From Streptomyces pseudogriseolus (GTDB taxonomy: Bacteria; Actinomycetota; Actinomycetes; Streptomycetales; Streptomycetaceae): a DNA stretch of 42,622 bases. The notes beneath the pieces are model-generated. The model was not told the origin of the DNA. It worked only from the letters and a program-made list of their open reading frames with translations, and did not search any database. Both the position numbers and the translations under genes were made by a program. Positions 7,754-14,616 of the stretch are shown here, one piece after another. The DNA is taken from the NCBI GenBank assembly GCA_002154585.1, contig MUNG01000051.1, positions 1 through 42,622 of the forward strand, written 5' to 3'. How positions within the stretch are numbered: the first letter of the stretch is position 1; every line of letters starts with the position of its first letter.

Positions 7754-8456
7754 CGGTCACGCCGAGCGCGTGAAGCAACCGCGCCCGGTACTCCCCGTGG
7801 GAACCCCCCTCCCGCTCGACCGCCAGGTCCACCTCGATCCGCCCCCGCGACAGCACCAGCACCCGGTCCGCGAGGACGATCGCCTCGTCCACGTCGTGGG
7901 TGACCAGCAGCACCGACGGCCGGTGCCGCTCCCACAACTGCCGCAGCAGCCCGTGCATCTTGATACGCGTCAACGCGTCCAGCGCCCCGAACGGCTCGTC
8001 CGCGAGCAGCAGTTCCGGCTCCCGTACCAGGGACCGGGCCAGGGCGGCCCGCTGTGCCTCGCCGCCCGACAGCTCGCTCGGCCAGGCGCGTTCCCGGCCG
8101 GCGAGGCCGACCTCGGCGAGCGCGGCCCGGCCGCGTTCCTCGGCGTCCTTGCCGTCCAGGCCCAGCAGCACGTTGGGCAGGACGCGGCGCCAGGGCAGCA
8201 GCCGGGAGTCCTGGAAGACCACCGACACCCGTTCGGGTGCGGTCAGGGTGCCGCTGCCCGCCACCCCGTGGTCGATGCCCGCGATCGCGCGCAGCAGGGT
8301 GCTCTTGCCGGAGCCGCTGTGCCCGAGCAGCGCGGTGAACTGGCCGGCGGGCAGGTCCAGGTCGAGGCCGTCGAGGACCGTGCGCCCCTCGAAGGACCGG
8401 GTCAGGCCGCGCAGCCGTACGGCCGGCCGGGTCAGCTGCTGAGTGTGCGGCGCCAT
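7713..8456 (-). CDS. ABC transporter ATP-binding protein, sulfonate/nitrate type (SsuB-like)
   Basis: A 247-aa ATPase of the SsuB/TauB/NrtD group that powers import with the permease encoded just upstream. Motifs in order: Walker A G-H-S-G-S-G-K-S-T near residue 44, Q-loop V-V-F-Q-D-S-R-L-L-P-W, signature L-S-G-G-E, Walker B L-L-L-A-D-E-P, and H-loop V-T-H-D-V-D-E-A. The ATG at 8456 overlaps the permease gene by 25 nt and has a strong GGAGGG site inside it, so the two are translationally coupled. The last dozen or so residues (A-A-A-P-G-P-P-L-R-P) are encoded by a dispersed intergenic repeat, which probably replaced the original C-terminus or stop region. The fold is complete before that point, so function should be unaffected. 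Confidence 0.92.
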   Translation of the reverse strand: MAPHTQQLTRPAVRLRGLTRSFEGRTVLDGLDLDLPAGQFTALLGHSGSGKSTLLRAIAGIDHGVAGSGTLTAPERVSVVFQDSRLLPWRRVLPNVLLGLDGKDAEERGRAALAEVGLAGRERAWPSELSGGEAQRAALARSLVREPELLLADEPFGALDALTRIKMHGLLRQLWERHRPSVLLVTHDVDEAIVLADRVLVLSRGRIEVDLAVEREGGSHGEYRARLLHALGVTDAGAAAPGPPLRP

Positions 8457-9301
8457 GACAGCACCCTCCGTTCGATCGCGCGGACGGCGGTGTCGGAGAC
8501 CAGGCCGAAGAGGCCGTACACGACGAGACCGACGAGGATGACGTCCGTCCGGCCGTAGTTCTGCGCCTGGAACATCATGTAGCCGAGTCCGCTGGTGGCG
8601 TTGATCTGCTCGAGGACGACCAGGCCCAGCCAGGACCCGGTGACGCCGAGCCGCAGCCCGACGAAGAAGCCGGGCAGCGCGCCCGGCACGACGACCTGCC
8701 GGACGAAGGCGGACCGGGACAGGCCCTGCACCTCCGCCAGTTCCACGAAGCGGTGGTCGATGCCCGACAGCGCGGCATGGGTGTTCAGGTAGATCGGGAC
8801 GTAGACGACGATGGCGATGATCGCGATCTTGAAGGTCTCGCCGATGCCCAGCCAGAGGATGAACAGCGGGATGAGGCCCAGCGTGGGCACCGCGCGGTTG
8901 AGCTGCACGCTGCCGTCGATCAGCGCCTCGCCGATCCGGCTCAGCCCGGAGGCCAGCGCGAGCACGATGCCCGCGGTCAGGCCGATCGCGAACCCGGCCC
9001 CGGCGCGTCCCAGCGAGGTGAGGACGTCGTTCGGCAGGGTGCCCTCGGTCCACAGCCGGATCCCGGTCTCCACCACGGTCCAGGGCGCGGGGATCGCGCC
9101 GGGGTCGAGCTGTCCGGCGGCGGAGGCGGCGGCCCACAGCGCCAGCACGAGCAGGGGGCCGGCGATCCGGCCGGCGGGGAGCCGTTTGCCCGGGGACAGC
9201 CGTCGTCGTCGCCGTACCTGATGCTCCTCCTCGACGGCGGGCGGCGCGGTCGGGGTCGCGGTCGTGGTCTCTGTCGTGGTCCCCGTCGGGGTCGTGGTCA
9301 C
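8432..9301 (-). CDS. ABC transporter permease, sulfonate/nitrate type (SsuC-like)
   Basis: A 289-aa inner-membrane subunit with about six transmembrane helices and the EAA loop around H-R-F-V-E-L-A-E-V-Q-G-L-S (the ATPase contact site) in the second half. The N-terminus is an unusual Thr-rich leader (M-T-T-T-P-T-G-T-T-T-E-T-T-T) followed by a basic stretch before the first span. Two GTG starts are possible. I chose 9301, because GGAGGTGA lies 5 nt upstream, over 9310, which overlaps the binding-protein stop as GTGA but has no spacing for a ribosome site. It forms one transporter with its neighbours and is translationally coupled on both sides. The imported compound is probably an organosulfur anion. 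Confidence 0.92.
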   Translation of the reverse strand: MTTTPTGTTTETTTATPTAPPAVEEEHQVRRRRRLSPGKRLPAGRIAGPLLVLALWAAASAAGQLDPGAIPAPWTVVETGIRLWTEGTLPNDVLTSLGRAGAGFAIGLTAGIVLALASGLSRIGEALIDGSVQLNRAVPTLGLIPLFILWLGIGETFKIAIIAIVVYVPIYLNTHAALSGIDHRFVELAEVQGLSRSAFVRQVVVPGALPGFFVGLRLGVTGSWLGLVVLEQINATSGLGYMMFQAQNYGRTDVILVGLVVYGLFGLVSDTAVRAIERRVLSWRRTLSS

Positions 9302-9306
9302 GGCGG

Positions 9307-10371
9307 TCACCTCCGGTACTCCGCGGGGACGGCCCGCGCGGCGAGCGGTTCGAAGCGCCGGTCGAAGAGGGCGTCGACGTCGAACTCCTTCACGTAGCCG
9401 CCCTCCGCGAGCAGATCGGCGGTCTCCTGCTCCCACGCGATCGCCTCGTCCCAACGCGGCGGGAAGCAGGGCTTGTTGGCGAGGGCGGTGATGGACTCGG
9501 CCTGGGCGGGCGTGAGGTTCTGCCGCTTGACGTAGTACTCCCTGTTCCACACGTCCGGGTGCTCGTACTGCCACACCGCGCCCCGGGCCCAGTACGGGAT
9601 GTACGCGGCGACCGCGGCGGCCTTCGCCCGGTCGGCGAGCACCTCGGCCGGCGCCCACAGCAGGTTGAGCAGGTCCACCACGTCGGTGGGGATGGTGCGG
9701 GCGCCCTTCGCCCCGTACTGCTCGAGATAGGCGGGGGCCTGGCTGATGCCGAGCGGGGCGATGTCCACCTGCCCGGACTGCAGGGCGGTGAAGAACTGGT
9801 TGCTGGTGAGCGGCACCAGTTCGGCGTCGTCGTGGTCGAGGCCGGCTTCCTTGAGGGCGCGCAGCAGCACCACGCCCTGCGCCTGCCCCTGGGAGAACGC
9901 CAGCCGCCGTCCCTTGAAGTCGGCGACCGTGCGGATGTCGCTGCCGGGCTTCGTGGCGAACAGGTAGTTGGGCCTGCGGGTGACGTTGATGGCGACGATC
10001 CGCGCGTCGAAGCCCTGGTAGAAGGCCTGGATGGGCGGAATTCCCGCGTTGTTGGCGAGATCCAGGGACCCCGCGCGGAAGGCGTTGATGACGTCCGGGC
10101 CGGCTCCGATGTTCAGCCAGTCGGCCACCTCGAAGGGCAGGTCGTCGAGGCCGGCCAGCTTCAGCTGGATCTCCTGGAACCCCTCGAACGAGGAGATCTT
10201 CAGGCGGGTCCCCGGCGGGACCTTCGTGGCCAGCGGGGCCTTCAGCGCGGCCTCGTCGGCCGCGGCCCCGGCCTCCGCGCAGCCGCTCAGGCCGGCCACG
10301 GCGGCGGTGACGCCGAGCAGGGAGGTGAGGAAGAGACGCCGGTCGAGGCCGGGCGCCGGTGGTGCGGGCAT
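9307..10371 (-). CDS. ABC transporter substrate-binding lipoprotein (SsuA/TauA-like)
   Basis: A 354-aa extracytoplasmic solute receptor. The signal region has a twin arginine (D-R-R-L-F-L at 10-15), a hydrophobic core, and a lipobox L-S-G-C with the lipidated Cys at about residue 31, suggesting a Tat-exported lipoprotein. The rest is a periplasmic-binding-protein type 2 fold of the NMT1/SsuA group (N-N-A-G-I-P-P-I-Q-A-F-Y and V-A-D-F-K-G-R-R-L-A-F-S-Q-G). It is the first large gene of the leftward cluster. The ATG at 10371 has GGGAG 7-8 nt upstream. Its 220-bp leader carries a cysteine-rich mini-ORF and three stem-loops, so expression is probably controlled by cysteine supply. The true ligand is unknown. 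Confidence 0.92.
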   Translation of the reverse strand: MPAPPAPGLDRRLFLTSLLGVTAAVAGLSGCAEAGAAADEAALKAPLATKVPPGTRLKISSFEGFQEIQLKLAGLDDLPFEVADWLNIGAGPDVINAFRAGSLDLANNAGIPPIQAFYQGFDARIVAINVTRRPNYLFATKPGSDIRTVADFKGRRLAFSQGQAQGVVLLRALKEAGLDHDDAELVPLTSNQFFTALQSGQVDIAPLGISQAPAYLEQYGAKGARTIPTDVVDLLNLLWAPAEVLADRAKAAAVAAYIPYWARGAVWQYEHPDVWNREYYVKRQNLTPAQAESITALANKPCFPPRWDEAIAWEQETADLLAEGGYVKEFDVDALFDRRFEPLAARAVPAEYRR

Positions 10372-10397
10372 GAGGGAACTCCCGGGGAAGGGGAAAT

Positions 10398-10507
10398 GCG
10401 CACAGGGGAGTGCGCGGGGACGGAAAGGCAGGCGGAATTACCGGGCCGGAAATGCCCGGAGGGAAAAGCACGCGAGAGAGGAGGGACGTCGCGGACGACC
10501 GCGCGTC
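10398..10507 (-). promoter_or_regulatory. Structured leader of the sulfur operon
   Basis: Three stem-loops lie between the mini-ORF and the binding-protein ATG: 10485-10507 (9 bp with one bulge, tetraloop), 10441-10459 (CCGGGC/GCCCGG, 7-nt loop) and 10398-10415 (GCGCAC/GTGCGC, 6-nt loop). In the RNA the last loop reads UCCCCU, partly complementary to the GGGAG ribosome site at 10379-10383. This is the layout expected if a stalled ribosome changes access to the downstream start. Structures found by eye; no folding energy computed. Confidence 0.5.
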
Positions 10508-10513
10508 AATGTG

Positions 10514-10549
10514 TCAGCAACAGAGGGTGCGACAGCTCATGACCAGCAT
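10514..10549 (-). CDS. Cysteine-rich leader peptide (uORF) of the sulfur operon
   Basis: An 11-codon ORF, M-L-V-M-S-C-R-T-L-C-C-stop, located 143 nt upstream of the SsuA-like gene and read in the same direction. Three of its last six codons are Cys and the final two are consecutive, in a genome where Cys is rare. Two starts are possible. The first ATG (10549) has AGGGA/AAGGA upstream. The second ATG (10540) lies 7 nt after a possible -10 (GAACAT) that is 18 nt from a perfect TTGACA, which would make a leaderless 8-codon ORF (M-S-C-R-T-L-C-C). Leaderless poly-cysteine mini-ORFs act as cysteine-responsive attenuators in mycobacteria. The same role is inferred here: stalling at the Cys codons when cysteine is scarce would open the downstream ribosome site. 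Confidence 0.6.
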   Translation of the reverse strand: MLVMSCRTLCC

Positions 10550-10577
10550 GTTCCTTGTCCCTGAGGAGGGCTGTCAA
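10548..10577 (-). promoter_or_regulatory. Candidate promoter of the sulfur operon
   Basis: TTGACA at 10577-10572, an 18-nt spacer, then GAACAT at 10553-10548 on the minus strand. The -35 is perfect; the -10 is weak (second A and final T conserved). It begins 18 bp beyond the ROK stop, so the operon can be transcribed independently of the regulator gene. Confidence 0.45.
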
Positions 10578-10594
10578 TATTCCGAGTTTCTGAA

Positions 10595-11803
10595 TTAAAT
10601 ACGCTCTGGTGACACGCTCAGCGGGTCCCGGTAGAGCACGTCGAGAGCGACCGCTCCACCCGCGACGGCCAGTACGGATTCCGGGAAACTCGTCGGTGTC
10701 ACCGTGGCCGCCCGCGCCGGATCCAGCTCGCCGCGCAACGCCGCGAGACAGTCCGTCCGGTGGATGACGCCGATCTCGGTGACGATCACGCTCTCCGGGT
10801 TGAGGACGTCCGTCAGCAGCCTCACCGCGCGCCCCGCCATGCGGGCCCGCTCCCGCAGCAGCCGCGCCGCCACCGGATGCCCGGCCGCCGCCGCGTCGAC
10901 CACGTGCAGCGGATCGTGCCCGTCGCACACGCCGGCCTCACGGGCCCGCCGGCACAGGGTGCGCTCGCTCAACTCGGCCTGGAGGCAGCCGGTCCGGCCG
11001 CACGCGCACGGCTCCGCGCCGCCCGCCAGCGGCAGATGGGCGATCGCGCCCGCCTGGGACCTGGGCCCGTGGTGCACCTCGTCATGGGTGGCGAAGGCCG
11101 CGTCGACGATGTTCCCGGCGAACAGGTGCAGCGCGCTCCGGCCGCCCCGCGCCCCCCGCCCGAACAGCCGCTCCGCGTCCGCCAACGCCCGTGCGTGCCC
11201 GTCCACATGGACCGGCAGCCCGGTACGGGCGCGCAGCACCGTACGCGCCGGGACGTCCCGCCAGCCCAGCAGCGGATGGTCGACGACCGTGCCGGCCGCG
11301 CGGTCCACCCAGCCGCCGGCCGCGAAGCCGACGCCGAGCGGCCGCCGCTCCGGCACCCGCCCCAGCAGCTCCGCGAGACCGCCGGCGGCCCGCTCCAGCA
11401 CCCGCGCCGGCTCGGTGTCCGGGTGCGGCAGCCGCCGTTCGGCCACCACCCGGCCACGCAGATCGAGCAGCGCCACCGTGGTGTGCGGCACCGCCACATG
11501 CACCCCGCCGACCACCAGCCGCGACCGGTCGACGTTGAGGGGCAGGTGCGGCCGTCCCACACCGCCCGAGCGGCGGGGCGCCGAAGCCTCCCGCAGCAGG
11601 CCGAGTTGGGTCAGGCGGGCGCAGTGGTCGGTGACGGAGGCCGGCGACAGACCGGTGAGCCGCGCGATGGTGCTGCGCGCCACCGGACCGTGCTCCAGCA
11701 CGCACCGCAGCACGGTGCGGGCGCTGGTGCGCCGCCGGTCGGGGTCGGCGGCACGCGCCGGGCGGGCGGGGGAGTGGGGCGGGGGTGCCACGGTACGAAG
11801 CAT
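10595..11803 (-). CDS. ROK-family transcriptional regulator
   Basis: A 402-aa protein with an N-terminal winged-helix domain (about residues 28-80: T-V-L-R-C-V-L-E-H-G-P-V-A-R-S-T-I-A-R-L-T) and a C-terminal ROK sugar-kinase-like domain. The ROK zinc motif C-A-C-G-R-T-G-C is present near residue 270. The expected ATP-site glycines are partly degenerate, as in regulators rather than kinases. The ATG at 11803 has GAGGAAG 7 nt upstream, so I prefer it to the GTG at 11833. The stop is TAA, rare in this genome. The gene is co-oriented with and directly upstream of the sulfur operon, and has its own cysteine-containing leader ORF, which points to a role in sulfur or sulfur-sugar metabolism. Most ROK regulators answer to sugars, so a sulfoquinovose-like or other sugar ligand is possible. 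Confidence 0.88.
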   Translation of the reverse strand: MLRTVAPPPHSPARPARAADPDRRRTSARTVLRCVLEHGPVARSTIARLTGLSPASVTDHCARLTQLGLLREASAPRRSGGVGRPHLPLNVDRSRLVVGGVHVAVPHTTVALLDLRGRVVAERRLPHPDTEPARVLERAAGGLAELLGRVPERRPLGVGFAAGGWVDRAAGTVVDHPLLGWRDVPARTVLRARTGLPVHVDGHARALADAERLFGRGARGGRSALHLFAGNIVDAAFATHDEVHHGPRSQAGAIAHLPLAGGAEPCACGRTGCLQAELSERTLCRRAREAGVCDGHDPLHVVDAAAAGHPVAARLLRERARMAGRAVRLLTDVLNPESVIVTEIGVIHRTDCLAALRGELDPARAATVTPTSFPESVLAVAGGAVALDVLYRDPLSVSPERI

Positions 11804-11884
11804 GGGGAACTTCCTCGGGAACGGGTCCGACACTGCGCCGTCGTACGGGAGTCGAGGCGCGCCGGATCCGTTCCGTCCGCCTCG

Positions 11885-11968
11885 TCAGAGGAGGCGACAG
11901 GCAGCCGCGCCCACGCGTCGCAGATCGACGTGGCGACGCGAGGTGAAGTTCCGGGACTGGGCGACCAT
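11885..11968 (-). CDS. Leader peptide of the RRHVDL type upstream of the ROK gene
   Basis: A 27-aa ORF ending 81 nt before the ROK ATG, same strand. Its core R-R-H-V-D-L-R-R-V-G-A-A-A-C-R strongly resembles short 'putative leader peptides' that, from memory, are annotated ahead of sulfur-assimilation and transport genes in streptomycetes (core RRHVDLxRV followed by a Cys near the end). It has no Shine-Dalgarno. Instead TAGCTT lies exactly 6 nt before the ATG, the spacing expected for a leaderless transcript starting at the A of ATG. It ends C-R-L-L-stop. The likely role is attenuation of the downstream gene in response to cysteine. Length and start are well supported by the motif; function is inferred. 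Confidence 0.7.
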   Translation of the reverse strand: MVAQSRNFTSRRHVDLRRVGAAACRLL

Positions 11969-11974
11969 GGCCCG

Positions 11975-11980
11975 AAGCTA
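11975..11980 (-). promoter_or_regulatory. -10 element for leaderless leader-peptide transcript
   Basis: TAGCTT on the minus strand followed by exactly 6 nt and then ATG at 11968. This fits the TANNNT-N6-start arrangement of actinobacterial leaderless mRNAs. No good -35 is visible (GGGCAG at 17-nt spacing). Confidence 0.5.
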
Positions 11981-12103
11981 GCAAACGGCCTCGCCCGCTG
12001 CCCAGACCGTGACCGACGGGCGAGACGGCACCCGCGCACACCGCCGCCCCCTGTTGGCGGGTCCCTACAGCCGCGTACCGCCGCTCCGTGTCGGCATCAC
12101 CAC

Positions 12104-12143
12104 GTCACCTCAGTGACCCGTGTCACCTCGCGCGAGGTGTGAC
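12104..12143. promoter_or_regulatory. Palindrome cluster upstream of bioY
   Basis: GTCAC-CTCA-GTGAC at 12104-12117 is followed by the perfect 16-bp palindrome CACCTCGCGCGAGGTG at 12124-12139. The word GTCACCTC occurs twice in the same direction. It lies about 80 bp upstream of the probable bioY -10, a position suiting an operator. No known regulator is assigned. Confidence 0.5.
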
Positions 12144-12269
12144 GCCGTTCCTTTGTCCGGAGCCCACCAACTCCCTGTTCGAGCCTTTGTCGAGCGCTGC
12201 TGGTGATCGGGGCGGGGACGCCGGTATAGCGTCGCCGTGTTCCCCCTTGCCCTCACTCCGGGAGTCCTC

Positions 12270-12854
12270 ATGAGCACCGCCACCGTCACCACCGCCCGGC
12301 CCGGACAGGTCCTCGCCGACCTCGTCCCCGCCTCCCGCGTCCGGGACGCGGCCCTCGTGCTCGGCGGTGCCGCGCTCACCGGTCTCGCCGCCCAGATCGC
12401 GGTGCCCGTCCCCGGCTCCCCGGTGCCGGTGACCGGCCAGACCTTCGCGGCGCTGCTCGTCGGCACCACCCTCGGCGCGCGCCGCGGCTTCGCCTCCCTC
12501 GCCGTGTACGCGCTGGTGGGCATGGCGGGCGTGCCGTGGTTCGCGGAGGGCAAGTCCGGCATGGGCATGCCGTCCTTCGGCTACATCCTCGGCATGCTGC
12601 TGGCGTCCGTCGTCGTGGGCGCGCTCGCCCGCCGCGGCGCCGACCGCTCCGCCTGGCGGACGGCGGGCACCATGCTGCTGGGCTCGGCGATCATCTACGC
12701 CGTCGGCGTGCCGTACCTGGCGCTGGCGACCGGCATGTCCGCCTCCGCCGCGATCGCCGCCGGGCTGACCCCGTTCCTCATCGGCGACGCGCTCAAGGCG
12801 GCGCTCGCGATGGGTCTGCTGCCCACGGCCTGGAAGCTCGTCGACAGGCGCTGA
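12270..12854 (+). CDS. bioY: Biotin transporter S component BioY
   Basis: A 194-aa membrane protein with about six transmembrane helices, the substrate-capture subunit of an ECF-type biotin transporter. Family hallmarks include V-P-G-S-P-V-P-V-T-G-Q-T-F-A near residue 50 and the loop G-M-A-G-V-P-W-F-A-E-G with G-M-P-S-F-G-Y-I-L-G-M near 90-115. No ATPase or BioN gene is adjacent, so it either works alone, as reported for some BioY proteins, or uses a shared energising module. The ATG at 12270 has GGGAG 5 nt upstream. A GTG at 12237, 6 nt after TATAGC, is an alternative leaderless start giving 205 aa. A strong bidirectional terminator follows. Regulation may involve the palindromes at 12104-12143. 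Confidence 0.92.
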   Translation: MSTATVTTARPGQVLADLVPASRVRDAALVLGGAALTGLAAQIAVPVPGSPVPVTGQTFAALLVGTTLGARRGFASLAVYALVGMAGVPWFAEGKSGMGMPSFGYILGMLLASVVVGALARRGADRSAWRTAGTMLLGSAIIYAVGVPYLALATGMSASAAIAAGLTPFLIGDALKAALAMGLLPTAWKLVDRR

Positions 12855-12871
12855 CGCCTTCCTCACACGCC

Positions 12872-12914
12872 GAAGGGCTCGGCGGGCGCTCTCACAGCAC
12901 CCGCCGAGCCCTTC
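12872..12914. terminator. Bidirectional terminator between bioY and permease
   Basis: A perfect 15-bp stem, GAAGGGCTCGGCGGG / CCCGCCGAGCCCTTC, with a 13-nt loop, placed between convergent genes ending at 12854 and 12946. Confidence 0.88.
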
Positions 12915-12945
12915 TGTCGTGCCTGTTGCTTCTGAGGGAGGCGGG

Positions 12946-14412
12946 TCAGCCCGCCTTCACCTCGTCCTGCTCCGGGGCGGCGGCCCGCCGGCCGGCCAGC
13001 CGGTGCCGGACCAGGGAGATCGCCAGCACCACGGCCGCGACCAGCATCGTCAGCAGCACCGTGGACCGGCCGTCGTGCTCGGTGTCGGTGAGCATGTAGA
13101 CCAGCACGAAGACGATGAAGCCGATGCTCAGCCAGGTCAGGTACGGGTACAGCCACATCCGGACGATCAGCTTCTCCGGCGCCTCCGCCTGGATGATCTT
13201 CCGCATCCGCAGCTGCGAGAAGCAGATCACCAGCCACACCAGCAGCGCGACCGCGCCGGAGGAGTTGACCAGGAACAGGAAGACGGAGTCGGGGAACTTG
13301 TAGTTGAAGAAGACGGCGACGAAGCCGAACACGACCGAGACGAGGATCGCGGTCCGCGGCACGCCCCGGTGGGTGGTCCGGGCGAACGCCTTCGGCGCGT
13401 CCCCGCGCTCACCGAGCGAGAACGCCATCCGGGAGGCCGTGTAGAGCCCGGAGTTCAGACAGGACAGCACGGACGTCAGCACGATGAAGTTCATGATCTG
13501 GCCGGCGTGGGCGATGCCGAGCGAGTCCAGCGCGGCGACGTACGAGCCGTCCTCGGCGATGGACTTGCTGTCCCAGGGCAGCAGGCAGACCACGACGAGG
13601 ATCGAGCCGAGGTAGAAGACGCCGATCCGCCAGATGATGCTGTTGGTCGCCTTGGTGACGGCGCGCTGCGGGTCCTCCGACTCGCCGGCCGCCAGGGTGG
13701 CGATCTCGCTGCCCATGAAGGAGAACACCACCAGCAGGATGCCGGTGAGGATGGCGCCCGCGCCGTTGGGCAGGAAGCCGCCGTGACCGGTCAGGTTCGA
13801 CAGGCCCGCCTGGTCGCTGTCGGCGCCGGGCAGCAGGCCGAACACGGCCAGCCCGCCGACGACGATGAACGCGGCGATGGCGACGACCTTGATGCCGGCG
13901 AACCAGAACTCGAACTCGCCGTAGGAGCCGACCGACACCAGGTTGGTCGCGGTCAGCACCACCATCACGATGAGCGCCCAGCCCCACTGGGGCACGGCGG
14001 GTATCCATCCTTCGAGGATCGCGGCGCCTGCGGTCGCCTCCACGGCGAGCACGACGACCCAGAAGAACCAGTACAGCCAGCCGATGGTGAACCCGGCCCA
14101 GGGGCCGAGGGCGCGGTCGGCGTGCGCGGAGAAGGAGCCGGAGGTCGGGTTCGCCGCGGACATCTCACCGAGCATCCGCATCACCAGCACCACGAGCGTG
14201 CCGACGAGCGCGTACGACAGGAGGATGCCGGGGCCGGCGGTGGCGATGCCGGTGCTGGAACCGACGAAGAGTCCGGCGCCGATGACACCGCCGATGGCGA
14301 TCATCGACAGGTGCCGGTTCTTGAGACCGGCCTGGAGCCCGGAGCCCGTGGGCGGGCGTCCGGGGCCCTCGGGGCCGTGGGGGGCCTCGGTGAGGGTCGG
14401 CTGCGACGTCAT
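12946..14412 (-). CDS. Amino acid permease (APC superfamily, GABA-permease-like)
   Basis: A 488-aa, roughly 12-helix transporter. The first helix G-L-K-N-R-H-L-S-M-I-A-I-G-G-V-I-G-A-G-L-F and the loop N-P-T-S-G-S-F are near-identical to those of the permease at 3847-5235, so the two are paralogues. It is closest by eye to the GABA/proline/ethanolamine branch, but the substrate is not determinable. The N-terminal 25 residues are Pro/Gly-rich and cytoplasmic. The ATG at 14412 has AAGGAAG 8 nt upstream. The gene is monocistronic: a strong terminator lies downstream and a 204-bp divergent region separates it from rpiB. Confidence 0.93.
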   Translation of the reverse strand: MTSQPTLTEAPHGPEGPGRPPTGSGLQAGLKNRHLSMIAIGGVIGAGLFVGSSTGIATAGPGILLSYALVGTLVVLVMRMLGEMSAANPTSGSFSAHADRALGPWAGFTIGWLYWFFWVVVLAVEATAGAAILEGWIPAVPQWGWALIVMVVLTATNLVSVGSYGEFEFWFAGIKVVAIAAFIVVGGLAVFGLLPGADSDQAGLSNLTGHGGFLPNGAGAILTGILLVVFSFMGSEIATLAAGESEDPQRAVTKATNSIIWRIGVFYLGSILVVVCLLPWDSKSIAEDGSYVAALDSLGIAHAGQIMNFIVLTSVLSCLNSGLYTASRMAFSLGERGDAPKAFARTTHRGVPRTAILVSVVFGFVAVFFNYKFPDSVFLFLVNSSGAVALLVWLVICFSQLRMRKIIQAEAPEKLIVRMWLYPYLTWLSIGFIVFVLVYMLTDTEHDGRSTVLLTMLVAAVVLAISLVRHRLAGRRAAAPEQDEVKAG

Positions 14413-14604
14413 GTGGGGTCTTCCTTTGTGCCGGTTGAGCGGAACTCGTACGAGCGGTGCACGAGCTGAACCAGTGAAACGGAGGCGAACTTTCTCAGGA
14501 ACCTTTGGTTTCCAATCGTTACCCGAGCTTTGCCTCAGGTCCTGTGGGTTGGCTCACACTTTTCGTACGGCCCACCCCGCGCCGCTTCCCCGTGCGGCCC
14601 GTGT

Positions 14605-14610
14605 CACACT
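14605..14610 (+). promoter_or_regulatory. -10 element for leaderless rpiB
   Basis: CACACT followed by 6 nt (CGACGC) and ATG at 14617; no Shine-Dalgarno. The same CACACT-N6-start arrangement recurs before the HD gene at 18921. Confidence 0.45.
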
Positions 14611-14616
14611 CGACGC

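Larger units (their letters stand above)
11804..12269. other. 466-bp divergent region between ROK gene and bioY
   Basis: Holds the leader mini-ORF and leaderless-type -10 of the ROK gene (leftward), a palindrome cluster at 12104-12143, and a possible bioY -10 (TATAGC at 12225-12230). Apart from these I see no further gene. Confidence 0.7.

Noticed and set aside
10372-10594. A SAM or cobalamin riboswitch upstream of the sulfur operon.
   Set aside because: No conserved riboswitch core was recognisable; the mini-ORF plus hairpins explain the leader better.
11804-11833. Upstream GTG start (11833) for the ROK gene.
   Set aside because: It has no ribosome site, whereas the ATG at 11803 has GAGGAAG at the right distance.
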